IMG/VR virus record: IMGVR_UViG_3300045959_000123 | Coordinates: 1 to 37,419 of that record | Source: a virus | Direction: 5' to 3' (one strand) | Length of the DNA stretch: 37,419 nucleotides | Part shown: in pieces, positions 23,952 to 30,464 of the stretch | Layout of the letters: every line of letters starts with the position of its first letter | How positions within the stretch are numbered: the first letter of the stretch is position 1 | Program-made: the position numbers and the translations under genes | Notes under the pieces: generated by a model | Told to the model about the DNA's origin: nothing | What the model saw: the letters and a program-made list of their open reading frames with translations, nothing else | Database searches by the model: none

Positions 23952-24164
23952 TTAATAATAATCCTCCAGCCCGTCTTTTAGTTTTTTGTTTGTTACCATC
24001 CTATTTACTTCAAGTTTTGCCATCGATCTTAGTTGCTCCGCGACCTCCTTCGGTGATTCATTTTCCGCGATATCCGCGGCGAATTCAACGTCGATCCGCA
24101 TCGATTCAAAATTGCCCATATTGATAGTTCTGCCGTAGTTAACTTTAACTGATCTAATTTTCAT
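23952..24164 (-). CDS. Small conserved phage protein beside recT
   Basis: A 70-residue protein beginning MKIRSVKVNYGRTINMGNFE and ending acidic, with a beta strand pair then a helix (PKEVAEQLRSMAKLEVNRM). Short proteins with this opening are familiar to me beside phage recombination genes, but no function is established. GGAG lies 12 bases before its ATG, and its start overlaps the upstream stop (ATGA). A link to DNA recombination is inferred from position. Confidence 0.72.
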   Translation of the reverse strand: MKIRSVKVNYGRTINMGNFESMRIDVEFAADIAENESPKEVAEQLRSMAKLEVNRMVTNKKLKDGLEDYY

Positions 24165-24490
24165 TTTTGATTCAATCTCCTGTAGTATTCAATTTGTTGT
24201 CGTCGCAACTCCATTTCCTGCGCTTTTTGCATACCTTCCATGACTGAGTTTAGCGGGCTTGTAGTTTGGATATTATAATTATAGGGTTGTGGTTGTTCGC
24301 GGGGTTGCTGATACATCTGATAATTATTATAGCGTTGCTGCTCTTGTAGTTGTTTTCGCTGTAAATCGAGTTGTTCTTGCTGGTATTGCTGTTGTTGTTG
24401 CATATATCGATTAAATTGCGGATCGAATGCATATGCTGATGATGACGTAATAATAATAATGATAAAGATTATTTTTGATATGTAGTTCAT
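24161..24490 (-). CDS. Secreted Gln-rich protein
   Basis: A 109-residue protein with a strong signal peptide: a hydrophobic IIFIIIIITSSSAYA core and a cleavage site after Ala, near residue 21. The mature part is very rich in Gln and Arg (about residues 25-70, with QQQQQYQQEQLDLQRKQLQE-type coils). It is predicted to be a periplasmic coiled coil. An ATG at 24490 with GGAGG upstream is preferred; a TTG one codon earlier is not needed. It sits in the early leftward operon. A spanin-like or exclusion role is possible, but no transmembrane partner was found. Confidence 0.72.
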   Translation of the reverse strand: MNYISKIIFIIIIITSSSAYAFDPQFNRYMQQQQQYQQEQLDLQRKQLQEQQRYNNYQMYQQPREQPQPYNYNIQTTSPLNSVMEGMQKAQEMELRRQQIEYYRRLNQK

Positions 24491-24606
24491 CAAAACGGCC
24501 CTCCTTGAGCCAGGGTAACCAGTTGGCAGGTAATATCATTACAAATAATCCAGCGTTCGCCTAGGGGATACAGGTCAAAATTCCACTCAACCCAGCGGTA
24601 AAACAT
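24490..24606 (-). CDS. Micro-protein (38 aa) in the early leftward operon
   Basis: A 38-residue frame, starting MFYRWVEWNFDLYPLGERW and containing two Cys. It overlaps the previous stop (TAATG) and the next ATG (TGATG), and GGAGGGAA lies before its start. These coupling signals argue that it is real. It is aromatic-rich and short, with no known function. Confidence 0.6.
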   Translation of the reverse strand: MFYRWVEWNFDLYPLGERWIICNDITCQLVTLAQGGPF

Positions 24607-24734
24607 TATTCTTCCCTCCGCCAGCCGATGATCTCGCGCCAGCATCTATCACATAATTCGTGCTCTGCTATTTCGGGGTCATTACTTAACGTATAGTAGT
24701 CGCAACATTTGCAGTAATTATCATTAGTCTCCAT
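24606..24734 (-). CDS. Small Cys-rich (zinc-ribbon-like) protein, 42 aa
   Basis: A 42-residue protein with two Cys pairs: CKCC at residues 8-11 and CDRC at 28-31. These four or five Cys are spaced like a minimal zinc ribbon. The ATG at 24734 has AAGGGG upstream, and its stop overlaps the next ATG (TAATG). Small zinc-ribbon proteins are common in phage early operons as regulators or adaptors. The metal binding is inferred. Confidence 0.65.
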   Translation of the reverse strand: METNDNYCKCCDYYTLSNDPEIAEHELCDRCWREIIGWRREE

Positions 24735-24759
24735 TGAGACCCCTTTTTGAAAAATATAA

Positions 24760-25023
24760 TTAATCCTCATAGATATAATATTCGATTTTCCAATTTATAT
24801 CCGACAAGTCCTCAACGTCTTTTAGATCGTCGCTAGCTACAAAATAGTATGCCGTCAAGGTAGCATAGTCGTCTATATCGTATGTTGCCGAGAACTCATC
24901 ATATCCATGCCATTCCGTCCCATTGGTTACTCGGTTTGTATATTCGCAATTCATCGCTTCAACCGCTTCAACCGCATCGATTCCGGCTATCTCTATGGCC
25001 TGTTCTCTGTTTAGTTTTTTCAT
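24760..25023 (-). CDS. Small acidic protein, first gene of the recT operon
   Basis: An 87-residue protein, strongly acidic overall, beginning MKKLNREQAIEIAG and ending in an Asp/Glu-rich tail. AAGGGGATC lies just before its ATG. It is the first gene leftward of the divergent control region at 25024-25181. No motif, signal peptide or membrane helix was seen. The acidic surface is compatible with a DNA-mimic role, but that is speculative. Confidence 0.62.
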   Translation of the reverse strand: MKKLNREQAIEIAGIDAVEAVEAMNCEYTNRVTNGTEWHGYDEFSATYDIDDYATLTAYYFVASDDLKDVEDLSDINWKIEYYIYED

Positions 25024-25181
25024 TTCGATCCCCTTGATTAAAATTGTTTTGTAAAATATATATTGGCTTTTTGTAATTAAACTTAAGATAAATGTTTAAC
25101 AAAAAAAATACAAAAAATAAATAATTATTTACAAAAGATGGTACGATAATGTATAAAAAGGTAACAAAGGAGGTCGTAGTT
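25024..25181. promoter_or_regulatory. Divergent early control region
   Basis: 158 bases of strongly A/T-rich DNA between the leftward recT operon and the rightward ribbon-helix-helix gene. It carries AAAAAAATACAAA at 25102-25114, the same core as the recT-proximal direct repeat, and AAGGAGG at 25167-25173 before the regulator start. No consensus -35/-10 pair is clear on either strand. Autoregulation by the downstream regulator is plausible. Confidence 0.45.
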
Positions 25182-25343
25182 ATGCTGAAAAAAACGAAAT
25201 ATGAAATCGTAGCCGTAAGATTGAGTGAAAAAGACAAAGCCGCATTGGTAAATAGAGCCGAAAAAGAGCGATTAGGAATGAGCTCGTGGATTAGGAATAT
25301 TATAATCCGTGAACTAAGAAAAGATACCGAAAAGATTGAATAA
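25182..25343 (+). CDS. Ribbon-helix-helix (Arc/CopG-like) regulator
   Basis: A 53-residue protein. A short beta strand (KYEIVAVRLSEKDK) is followed by two helices (ALVNRAEKERLGMSSWIRNI), the layout of an Arc/MetJ/CopG dimer. AAGGAGG at 25167-25173 fixes the start at 25182; an in-frame ATG at 25149 would give an 11-residue extension through this site. RHH proteins bind DNA as dimers by inserting the beta strand. It is the first gene of the rightward operon and faces the recT operon. Its operator is probably among the local A/T repeats (inference). Confidence 0.8.
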   Translation: MLKKTKYEIVAVRLSEKDKAALVNRAEKERLGMSSWIRNIIIRELRKDTEKIE

Positions 25344-25366
25344 CATTTAAAAAAAAAGGATCGATC

Positions 25367-27238
25367 ATGGAACTGAAATTGCTGAAGTTGGAGCTCCAAA
25401 ATTTCAAGGGAATCAAAAAATTCTGTCTCAAAACCGGCGGTGAAAATATCATCGTTCAAGGAAAAAACGGCATCGGAAAAACAACACTGGCCGACGCCTG
25501 GTTCTGGCTGCTCACAGGTTCGAACCTGGACGGACAGGCGAAATACAATATCATTGAGCTGGACGATGGGTCGGTCCCGTTAAATCATCAAAACGCCGAA
25601 GTCCAGGCCCAGATCCAAGTCGGATCGAAAAACGTCATGCTGCAGAAAACCTACCGGCAGATCTGGCGTAAAAAGAGGGGCCAGGCCGAGGCCGAGTTTT
25701 CAGGCCATACCACAGATCATAGATGGGATGGCATTGACGTTTCGGCGAAAGAATACCAACGTCGATTGGATGAGCTATGCCCTGCTGCAATTATCCGATC
25801 CCTTACGGATGTACATCATTTCTGCGGTCGCCTCCGTCCCGACGACCGGCGCCATGAGTTGATCTCGCTTGCCGGTGAAATCAATATGCTATCTATCTGT
25901 GAGCAGTACGACGACCTGCACGACCTGCCGGATCTGATCGGCGACTATACCATTGCCGACTTCGAAAAGAGGCTAAAATCACAGCGCAAAGAATCGCAGA
26001 AGTCACTAAAAGAAATCCCTATCGAAATAAATTCGAAGAGGGAAGAGATAGCCGACATAGACGGCCTGGACGAAACAGAGATACGCGGCAACATTGCAGC
26101 CCTTGACGAACAGATATCAGGCATCAAAAACGAATTGGTCGCCCTGGGCAATGGGTCGAGAATTATGGAACTAAAACGGCAACGGGCGGAAATTGAGGGG
26201 GGCTTGATCGATCTTGCCAACCGTGCCCTAAAAAAAATAGCGGGTATCGAAAAAGAGCGTGATGCATATTTTGCACAAATTGCGTCATGTGAGTCTGATG
26301 CTGACCTATTCCGGCGGGAGATCAGCCGCATTGATGCAGAAATTGCAACAAACAGATCCGATGATCAAAAACTTGTGGCGGCCTGGCGCGAAATATCCGC
26401 CGGGGGCAAAAAATGCCTGACCTGCGGGCAAAAGTTGCCGCCTGAGAGCGTCGAAAGTCAGCTTAATGAGATCGTTGATAAAGGCAAACGGCTTGCGGAG
26501 GAATTAGCCGGATTAAACGCCATGCGCCTGGAAAAACTCGAAAAAATAAAATTATCGGAGCAAGCGGCAGCCGAGGCAAGGCTAAAAGTCGACACCCTGG
26601 CCGACGTTGCAAAAAATGCAACGTCGAATGATGTCGATATAATCGCTCTTAAAAAGCTAAAAGCCGAGGTTGAAAGCGCAATTGAAAATAAGGGGTTGGA
26701 TATAGAGCCGGAAAAAAAGCGGCTTGAACAAGACCTGGGGAGCTTTACGCGAGAACTCGAAGCAGAACAAGGCAAGCTGTCTTCGATTCGATCCGCCGAG
26801 CGCACACGGGAACGTATCGCAGACAAAGAGGCCATGCTCAAGGCTGCCGCGATTGAATATGAGGAGTGTGAACGCCAGCTTTACATGCTCGAACTATATG
26901 GCCGAAAACGCTCTGAATATATTGAGGAAACCGTGTCTCAGAAATTTGAGATCACGGCCTGGAAGCTGTTTGAGGAGCAGATTAACGCAGGATCGCGGGA
27001 GATATGCGAGGCCGTTTACCAGGGGGTGCCTTACAGTACGGATTTGAACACCGGCGCCCGCATCCAGGTCGGCCTGGACGTGATCAAAACGCTATCTAAA
27101 CATCACGGCGTTAAGATGCCTATTTTTATTGATAATGCGGAATCCGTAACAAACTGGATGATTGATTTGGATAATCAATTGATTCGGCTGGTGGCGGCGG
27201 CGAATATTGATAAATTGGAGGTAGTTAATGCAGATTAA
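25367..27238 (+). CDS. SbcC/Rad50/RecN-like AAA ATPase with zinc-hook Cys pair
   Basis: A 623-residue SMC-like ATPase. Walker A is GKNGIGKTT at residues 32-40, after an N-terminal QNFKGIKKFCLK strand typical of RecF/RecN/SbcC proteins. Coiled coils flank a central CLTC at 350-353, the Rad50-type zinc hook pair. The C-terminal lobe has a Walker-B-like IFIDNAES at 586-593. A canonical ABC signature is not obvious. It would tether or process DNA ends, probably with RecT or a nuclease. The gene contains an exact copy of the intergenic palindrome at 26604. Spacing to the next gene is an overlap of 11 bases. The role is inferred from the family and the recT neighbourhood. Confidence 0.82.
   Translation: MELKLLKLELQNFKGIKKFCLKTGGENIIVQGKNGIGKTTLADAWFWLLTGSNLDGQAKYNIIELDDGSVPLNHQNAEVQAQIQVGSKNVMLQKTYRQIWRKKRGQAEAEFSGHTTDHRWDGIDVSAKEYQRRLDELCPAAIIRSLTDVHHFCGRLRPDDRRHELISLAGEINMLSICEQYDDLHDLPDLIGDYTIADFEKRLKSQRKESQKSLKEIPIEINSKREEIADIDGLDETEIRGNIAALDEQISGIKNELVALGNGSRIMELKRQRAEIEGGLIDLANRALKKIAGIEKERDAYFAQIASCESDADLFRREISRIDAEIATNRSDDQKLVAAWREISAGGKKCLTCGQKLPPESVESQLNEIVDKGKRLAEELAGLNAMRLEKLEKIKLSEQAAAEARLKVDTLADVAKNATSNDVDIIALKKLKAEVESAIENKGLDIEPEKKRLEQDLGSFTRELEAEQGKLSSIRSAERTRERIADKEAMLKAAAIEYEECERQLYMLELYGRKRSEYIEETVSQKFEITAWKLFEEQINAGSREICEAVYQGVPYSTDLNTGARIQVGLDVIKTLSKHHGVKMPIFIDNAESVTNWMIDLDNQLIRLVAAANIDKLEVVNAD
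26604..26624 (+). repeat. Intragenic copy of the CGTTGCA palindrome
   Basis: CGTTGCAAAAAATGCAACG, with flanking A and T, is the exact reverse complement of the intergenic palindrome at 27948-27968, extending to 23 matching bases with the adjacent CG. It lies in the SbcC-like coding sequence (encoding part of DVAKNATSND). Confidence 0.9.
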
Positions 27239-27518
27239 AAAATTAGAAGATGGGATTTATGAAATTTGGGAGCGTCCGATTCGGGGATACGATTGGCAGT
27301 TAATTAGATCAATCGGAAAAGGTACTTACGCCATAATTGCCGGTAAAACTGATAATGATGATGACGAGGAAATCATTATCGAAGAGTGGGACGCACCGGA
27401 AAAAAGAGCGATTTGGGATAATGCACAACTTTTACAAGTCGTTGCGTGGGCATACGACGAAATATTGGATACATTGAAAAATGAAACAGTTACATCTGTT
27501 TCCGACAGTGATATTTGA
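27228..27518 (+). CDS. Small acidic protein, unknown function
   Basis: A 96-residue protein, very acidic in the second half (DDDDEEIIIEEWDAPEKRA), beginning MQIKKLEDGIYEIWERPIRG. GGAGG lies before its ATG, and it overlaps the SbcC-like gene by 11 bases and the next gene by 38. The fold looks like a small beta-rich domain. The acidic profile could serve as a DNA mimic, but this is speculative. It is in the recombination operon. Confidence 0.6.
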   Translation: MQIKKLEDGIYEIWERPIRGYDWQLIRSIGKGTYAIIAGKTDNDDDEEIIIEEWDAPEKRAIWDNAQLLQVVAWAYDEILDTLKNETVTSVSDSDI

Positions 27519-27771
27519 AGCTGAATTAATCGCAAAATCAAAGCGCAATGCATTTTATGCAATACGCATTGTCGAACATTGCGGAAATTACACAGTTGAA
27601 AAAGAATCCGGTATCAACGGCAAAGTCTGCGACCGGCGCACCTGGCCGATGAAAAACAGGGAAACGGCCATTAAATTTTTCAATCGGAAAATCAAACAAA
27701 AAATGAATCCGGCCAGGGGGTCGCCGCGTGTCTACAAAAAAAAGCGGTCCGCCGGCCAGCGAACCGCTTAG
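27481..27771 (+). CDS. Small WGR-like basic protein
   Basis: A 96-residue protein whose residues about 25-80 resemble a WGR module: a beta strand pair (NAFYAIRIVEHCGNYTVEKE), a Gly turn, then a helix with basic residues (RETAIKFFNRKIKQKMNP). WGR domains occur with poly-ADP-ribose polymerases and MolR-type proteins and bind DNA. The C-terminus is Lys/Arg-rich. It overlaps the preceding gene by 38 bases. It is the last gene before the control region. The WGR assignment is tentative. Confidence 0.5.
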   Translation: MKQLHLFPTVIFEAELIAKSKRNAFYAIRIVEHCGNYTVEKESGINGKVCDRRTWPMKNRETAIKFFNRKIKQKMNPARGSPRVYKKKRSAGQRTA

Positions 27772-27846
27772 ATACAACAACCAAAGGCTGCAATATTGAT
27801 TGATGGATTTATTATGGATTTGAATTCATTGCCTGTCAACTGATCA

Positions 27847-27871
27847 GGCGGCCCCGTGGCATAGAGCCGCC
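27847..27871 (+). other. GC stem-loop after the recombination operon
   Basis: GGCGGC (27847-27852) pairs with GCCGCC (27866-27871) around a 13-base loop, followed by a run of A. It lies about 75 bases after the last gene. It may help end transcription, but no T-tract follows. Confidence 0.4.
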
Positions 27872-27947
27872 CGAAAAAGGAAAGAAGCGTCAATGGACGA
27901 TATCAATATTATGCGGCCTAATCGATCAAAATATTAAGCTATTTTTC

Positions 27948-28000
27948 ACGTTGCATTTTTTGCAACGTCGATTTAATCAACATTGCATTTTTTGCAACGT
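27948..28000. repeat. Paired palindromic operator-like sites
   Basis: CGTTGCATTTTTTGCAACG lies at 27949-27967 and is perfectly palindromic in its arms (CGTTGCA / TGCAACG). A second copy, with CATTGCA in the left arm, lies at 27980-28000. The centres are 32 bases apart, about three helical turns. A third copy lies inside the SbcC-like gene at 26604. Paired symmetric sites at this spacing suggest binding by a dimeric regulator. Confidence 0.85.
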
Positions 28001-28070
28001 CAATTGAATATTTTGGACTTTACACGGTCGCGGAATCCTAATAACCTGTTTTCCAAAATCATCATAAAAA

Positions 28071-28098
28071 GCCGGGATTGAGCCCCGGATTATTTTTT
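28071..28098 (+). terminator. Intrinsic terminator
   Basis: CCGGG (28072-28076) pairs with CCCGG (28084-28088) around a short loop, followed by ATTATTTTTT. The stem is short but the T-tract is good. It lies downstream of the rightward recombination operon. Confidence 0.6.
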
Positions 28099-28116
28099 GT
28101 TCTTTAAAAAAAAATA

Positions 28117-28149
28117 AGAAAAGCCCATCCACTGGGGATGGGCTTTTCT
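28117..28149. terminator. Strong bidirectional intrinsic terminator
   Basis: A perfect 14-bp stem, AGAAAAGCCCATCC / GGATGGGCTTTTCT, with a 5-base loop. On the minus strand it is followed by TATTTTTTTTT, so it is strongest leftward. On the plus strand the tail is ATTTTATT. It would stop both the rightward recombination operon and a leftward transcript from 28305. Confidence 0.9.
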
Positions 28150-28167
28150 ATTTTATTAACCGTTTAC

Positions 28168-28206
28168 GAAGTAAAAAAGCTCCGATCAAAGACGTTTTTT
28201 TACTTC
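28168..28206. repeat. 11-bp A/T-rich inverted repeat
   Basis: GAAGTAAAAAA (28168-28178) is the exact complement of TTTTTTACTTC (28196-28206), with a 17-base loop. It forms a hairpin in either strand's transcript and lies in the middle of the candidate small RNA. Confidence 0.75.
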
Positions 28207-28275
28207 CGGCGAAAATCTTAGCTACTACTCCAGATGAGCCTCATAGACCATGCTGACGAATAATAACTGACTCCT

Positions 28276-28305
28276 GAAATATCCCCATTAAGCTGATTTT
28301 GTCAA
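28276..28305 (-). promoter_or_regulatory. Leftward promoter-like site
   Basis: The -35 TTGACA is perfect (28305-28300). With an 18-base spacer the -10 reads TATTTC. It points toward the strong terminator at 28117 and has no protein gene downstream. Confidence 0.5.
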
Positions 28306-28332
28306 GTTTGATTTTCGCTAGAAAGGATAACA

Positions 28333-29283
28333 TTGACAGCAACAGCCATCAACTTTGATACTGAAATATCTGAAAAATCATCAAAATCTCTATTCATCGA
28401 GCAACCAAAATTTAAATTCACTAAAATTGCAAAAAATCTGCATGGGCTTATGATGACCGGTTGTTCAAAATGTTCGGCCGCCGCATATCAGACCTATAGT
28501 TTTTGCATTTCTATGCATCCCGATAGTATCATAACCCCCGGCAAGGTAGCTGCAGCGATTTCCAGCATTGCAAAACGCAATGGCGGCAAGACGGTCAGCG
28601 AACAAACAATCCGAAAACATTTTGCCCAGCTTGAAAAAGTGGATCTCGTTGAGCGTGAATATTTACGCGATAAAGACGGCAAGTTTTTGGGTGGCATATG
28701 GCGGTTTTTTTCTTTGACCACGCAAGGTAAAAAAATACCGGCGGTCGATGATGGTAAAAACCTCCAGGATATAAAAGAAAAAACGGACGAAACACCCGCA
28801 GAAACGCTTGGTAAAAAAATACCGACGGCTTATAATAAGGAATGCGCGCGCGATTATAAGACTAATAGTAAGACTAACCACCCCCCAAACCCCCCGCAGA
28901 TTGACAACCCGCCGGACGACAAAATAGAGGTTGTGGTTGCCCTTAAAAGGCTAATAAAAAAAATCGAATTAAGACGGGATTTCAATTTGAAAACATTTTT
29001 AGAACTCGAAAAAATCGGTTTGACCACAGGGCAAATGAAAACATTGATTGGTATGCTAAATGATTCATCAGCCGAAGGTTGCGGCTGGCTTGTATGGAAA
29101 GCCAAATATGTCGGGCCTAATTCGATAGATGATTACGATTTATTAGCGGCCGCAGAAAAACAAAGAATTGCAAAAGAGACTAGCATATCATTAGAAGCAA
29201 AACATATGAGTGGGCAGAAAGTCGTTGGATTTAAATCTGGAGCACAGAAGATGCGAGAGCATCTGAGAAGTAGGAAAAAATAA
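28333..29283 (+). CDS. Winged-helix replication/regulatory protein with internal repeats
   Basis: A 316-residue protein starting at a TTG with AAAGGA 6 bases upstream; no in-frame ATG occurs for nearly 40 codons. Residues about 45-130 form a winged helix (SEQTIRKHFAQLEKVDLVER, then a beta wing with GGIWRFF). The linker carries two GKKIP motifs (132-136, 160-164) encoded by exact DNA repeats, then a Pro/Asn-rich stretch and a helical C-terminal domain (about 200-316). The plan parallels the leftward initiator: winged helix, repeat-encoded linker, C-terminal domain. It may be a second initiator or a regulator. No sequence signature separates these options. Confidence 0.65.
   Translation: MTATAINFDTEISEKSSKSLFIEQPKFKFTKIAKNLHGLMMTGCSKCSAAAYQTYSFCISMHPDSIITPGKVAAAISSIAKRNGGKTVSEQTIRKHFAQLEKVDLVEREYLRDKDGKFLGGIWRFFSLTTQGKKIPAVDDGKNLQDIKEKTDETPAETLGKKIPTAYNKECARDYKTNSKTNHPPNPPQIDNPPDDKIEVVVALKRLIKKIELRRDFNLKTFLELEKIGLTTGQMKTLIGMLNDSSAEGCGWLVWKAKYVGPNSIDDYDLLAAAEKQRIAKETSISLEAKHMSGQKVVGFKSGAQKMREHLRSRKK
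28726..28824 (+). repeat. Repeated GGTA-TACC sites inside the winged-helix gene
   Basis: GGTAAAAAAATACCG occurs exactly at 28726-28740 and 28810-28824, each followed by a base and CGG. A shortened form, GGTAAAAACC, lies between at 28753-28762. Arms are GGTA / TACC, the same half-site ends as the iterons at 19635-19704. They encode the GKKIP motifs in the protein linker. Confidence 0.85.
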
Positions 29284-29285
29284 TT

Positions 29286-29933
29286 ATGGCGACAGCTAAA
29301 CCTGTAAAAGATGAAAGCGGAAAATGGCATATATTATTGATCCCTGATGATAATGAAGAAAGTGGCATATGCCTTATGGCGGGGCCGGATTTTGATTATG
29401 AAGATATTCTAAATAATTCTATTAAAAGCGTCACAATCGATGGGGATCAAGCATTTACAATAGATTTTGAAATCCTGATTAATGAATTCATTAATGATAT
29501 GTCAACAATAGAAAGTATGGAAGTGGTTGCGCAAATAAAAGACATACTGGATAGATGTTCAATAAAATGCAAAAAATTACTTTCCAGAAAATTTGGTTCT
29601 CCGATTGAGAAAATGTTTTGGGATGCCTCAAGACAGGAATGTAATTGGTTATTGTTTGGTCTAAGATATCAATATAAAGTAGAAAATTATACTTTAGACT
29701 TTGCATTTATTCGCGGTGATTTTAAACTTGCCATTGAAATAGATGGTCATGAATTCCATAGCACTAAACAACAGAGAACCAGAGACGCAAAACGAGCTAG
29801 AAAATTATCAGAATTGGGATGGGAAGTAATAAGGTTTACTGGAAATGAAGTCTATAAAGACGCTGTTGATTGTGTACTACAAACATGTAAAATTATTTAT
29901 AATAGAACTGGGATTGAAATGTATAATGTTTAA
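29286..29933 (+). CDS. DUF559 / Vsr-like endonuclease-domain protein
   Basis: A 215-residue protein. The C-terminal half has the DUF559-type PD-(D/E)XK fold: SPIEKMFW then a beta strand with YTLDFAFIRGD, followed by LAIEIDGHEFH and a basic helix with TRDAKRARKLSELGWEVIRF. The Asp of LDF and the Glu-x-Asp of IEIDG are the likely catalytic positions. Such proteins are small nucleases linked to very-short-patch repair. The N-terminal half is unrecognised. AGGAAAAAA lies before the ATG, 2 bases after the upstream stop. It may supply the nuclease missing from the RecT module, but its partner is unknown. Confidence 0.82.
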   Translation: MATAKPVKDESGKWHILLIPDDNEESGICLMAGPDFDYEDILNNSIKSVTIDGDQAFTIDFEILINEFINDMSTIESMEVVAQIKDILDRCSIKCKKLLSRKFGSPIEKMFWDASRQECNWLLFGLRYQYKVENYTLDFAFIRGDFKLAIEIDGHEFHSTKQQRTRDAKRARKLSELGWEVIRFTGNEVYKDAVDCVLQTCKIIYNRTGIEMYNV

Positions 29934-29969
29934 CATTTCAACGGCGATTAAAAGAAATGAGTACTACAG

Positions 29970-30257
29970 ATGAGTGACTACCTCCCATCCGAAATCAGAT
30001 ACAAAAACGAAGAGGCCCGGCGCAAGGCCCTGGAATTCGACCTGCGCCAGCGAATCAGAACCGAAATAAATTTTATGTCTCTCCGTCAAGAAGACCGCGA
30101 CGCTATTCGGCAGCAGTACCTTGCAAGCCGGGATTTCAACCCCAATATCCCCATGCGTGATAACGATTGGGTGGCCCGGCTGGCGTACCATCGAAGTGAC
30201 CTGGAATTGATCAGGGATCATGATTTTATGGCGTTTTATTTATCTACTCTGGAGTAA
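29970..30257 (+). CDS. Small charged protein, unknown function
   Basis: A 95-residue helical protein rich in Arg, Asp and Glu (NEEARRKALEFDLRQRIRTE, then EDRDAIRQQYLASRDF). No clear Shine-Dalgarno precedes the ATG at 29970. It lies 36 bases after the nuclease gene. The long amphipathic helices look like a coiled coil or a DNA-binding accessory. No family recognised. Confidence 0.6.
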   Translation: MSDYLPSEIRYKNEEARRKALEFDLRQRIRTEINFMSLRQEDRDAIRQQYLASRDFNPNIPMRDNDWVARLAYHRSDLELIRDHDFMAFYLSTLE

Positions 30258-30263
30258 TTTGAA

Positions 30264-30389
30264 ATGGAAATGCCATTCGGAAAACATAAAGGCAAACAAA
30301 TTCGATTGGTTCGACAATCTCTAGAAAAGCCTAAAACCATTGACATCAAAGCAAATCCGAAATTATACTGTAATCAGCGGCGGCCGTAA
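30264..30389 (+). CDS. Small DUF3820-like fragment (41 aa)
   Basis: A 41-residue frame starting MEMPFGKHKGKQI, which matches the MPFGKxKG opening of DUF3820-type proteins, small phage and bacterial proteins. The rest of the domain is missing, and the C-terminus diverges, so this is either a truncated relative or a pseudogene remnant. GGAG lies 9 bases before its ATG. No function is assigned. Confidence 0.45.
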   Translation: MEMPFGKHKGKQIRLVRQSLEKPKTIDIKANPKLYCNQRRP

Positions 30390-30464
30390 TCAACCTTTGA
30401 AAGCTGCTGTTTTACACCAACCCGAACCGCCGCTTAATCTAAAAATCATCGAAGAGGAGGCCTC

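Larger units (their letters stand above)
28105..28269 (-). ncRNA. Candidate leftward small RNA (oop-like position)
   Basis: On the minus strand a perfect TTGACA (28305-28300) is followed 18 bases later by TATTTC (28281-28276). A transcript would start near 28269 and end after the strong terminator at 28149-28117 and its U-rich tail, about 165 nt. It contains the A/T inverted repeat 28206-28168 as an internal hairpin. A short frame, MVYEAHLE, occurs but lacks a well-spaced ribosome-binding site. The position, leftward just ahead of a winged-helix gene, recalls lambda oop RNA. The transcript is inferred. Confidence 0.5.
27772..28332. promoter_or_regulatory. 560-bp gene-poor control region
   Basis: Between the WGR-like gene and the winged-helix gene no ORF longer than 14 codons has a good ribosome-binding site; a 14-codon frame from 27893, after AAGGAAAG, is the best one. 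The region holds a GC hairpin (27847), two copies of an A/T-spaced palindrome (27948 and 27980), two terminators (28071 and 28117), a long A/T inverted repeat (28168-28206) and a leftward promoter-like TTGACA (28305-28300). Confidence 0.7.

Noticed and set aside
27948-28000. CRISPR-like repeat-spacer unit
   Set aside because: Only two short palindromes with an 11-base gap are present, without further units or cas genes.
28215-28290. Hammerhead-ribozyme-like CTGACGA ... GAAA on the plus strand
   Set aside because: The bases between the two boxes do not form the stem II hairpin, and no matching stem I/III was found.
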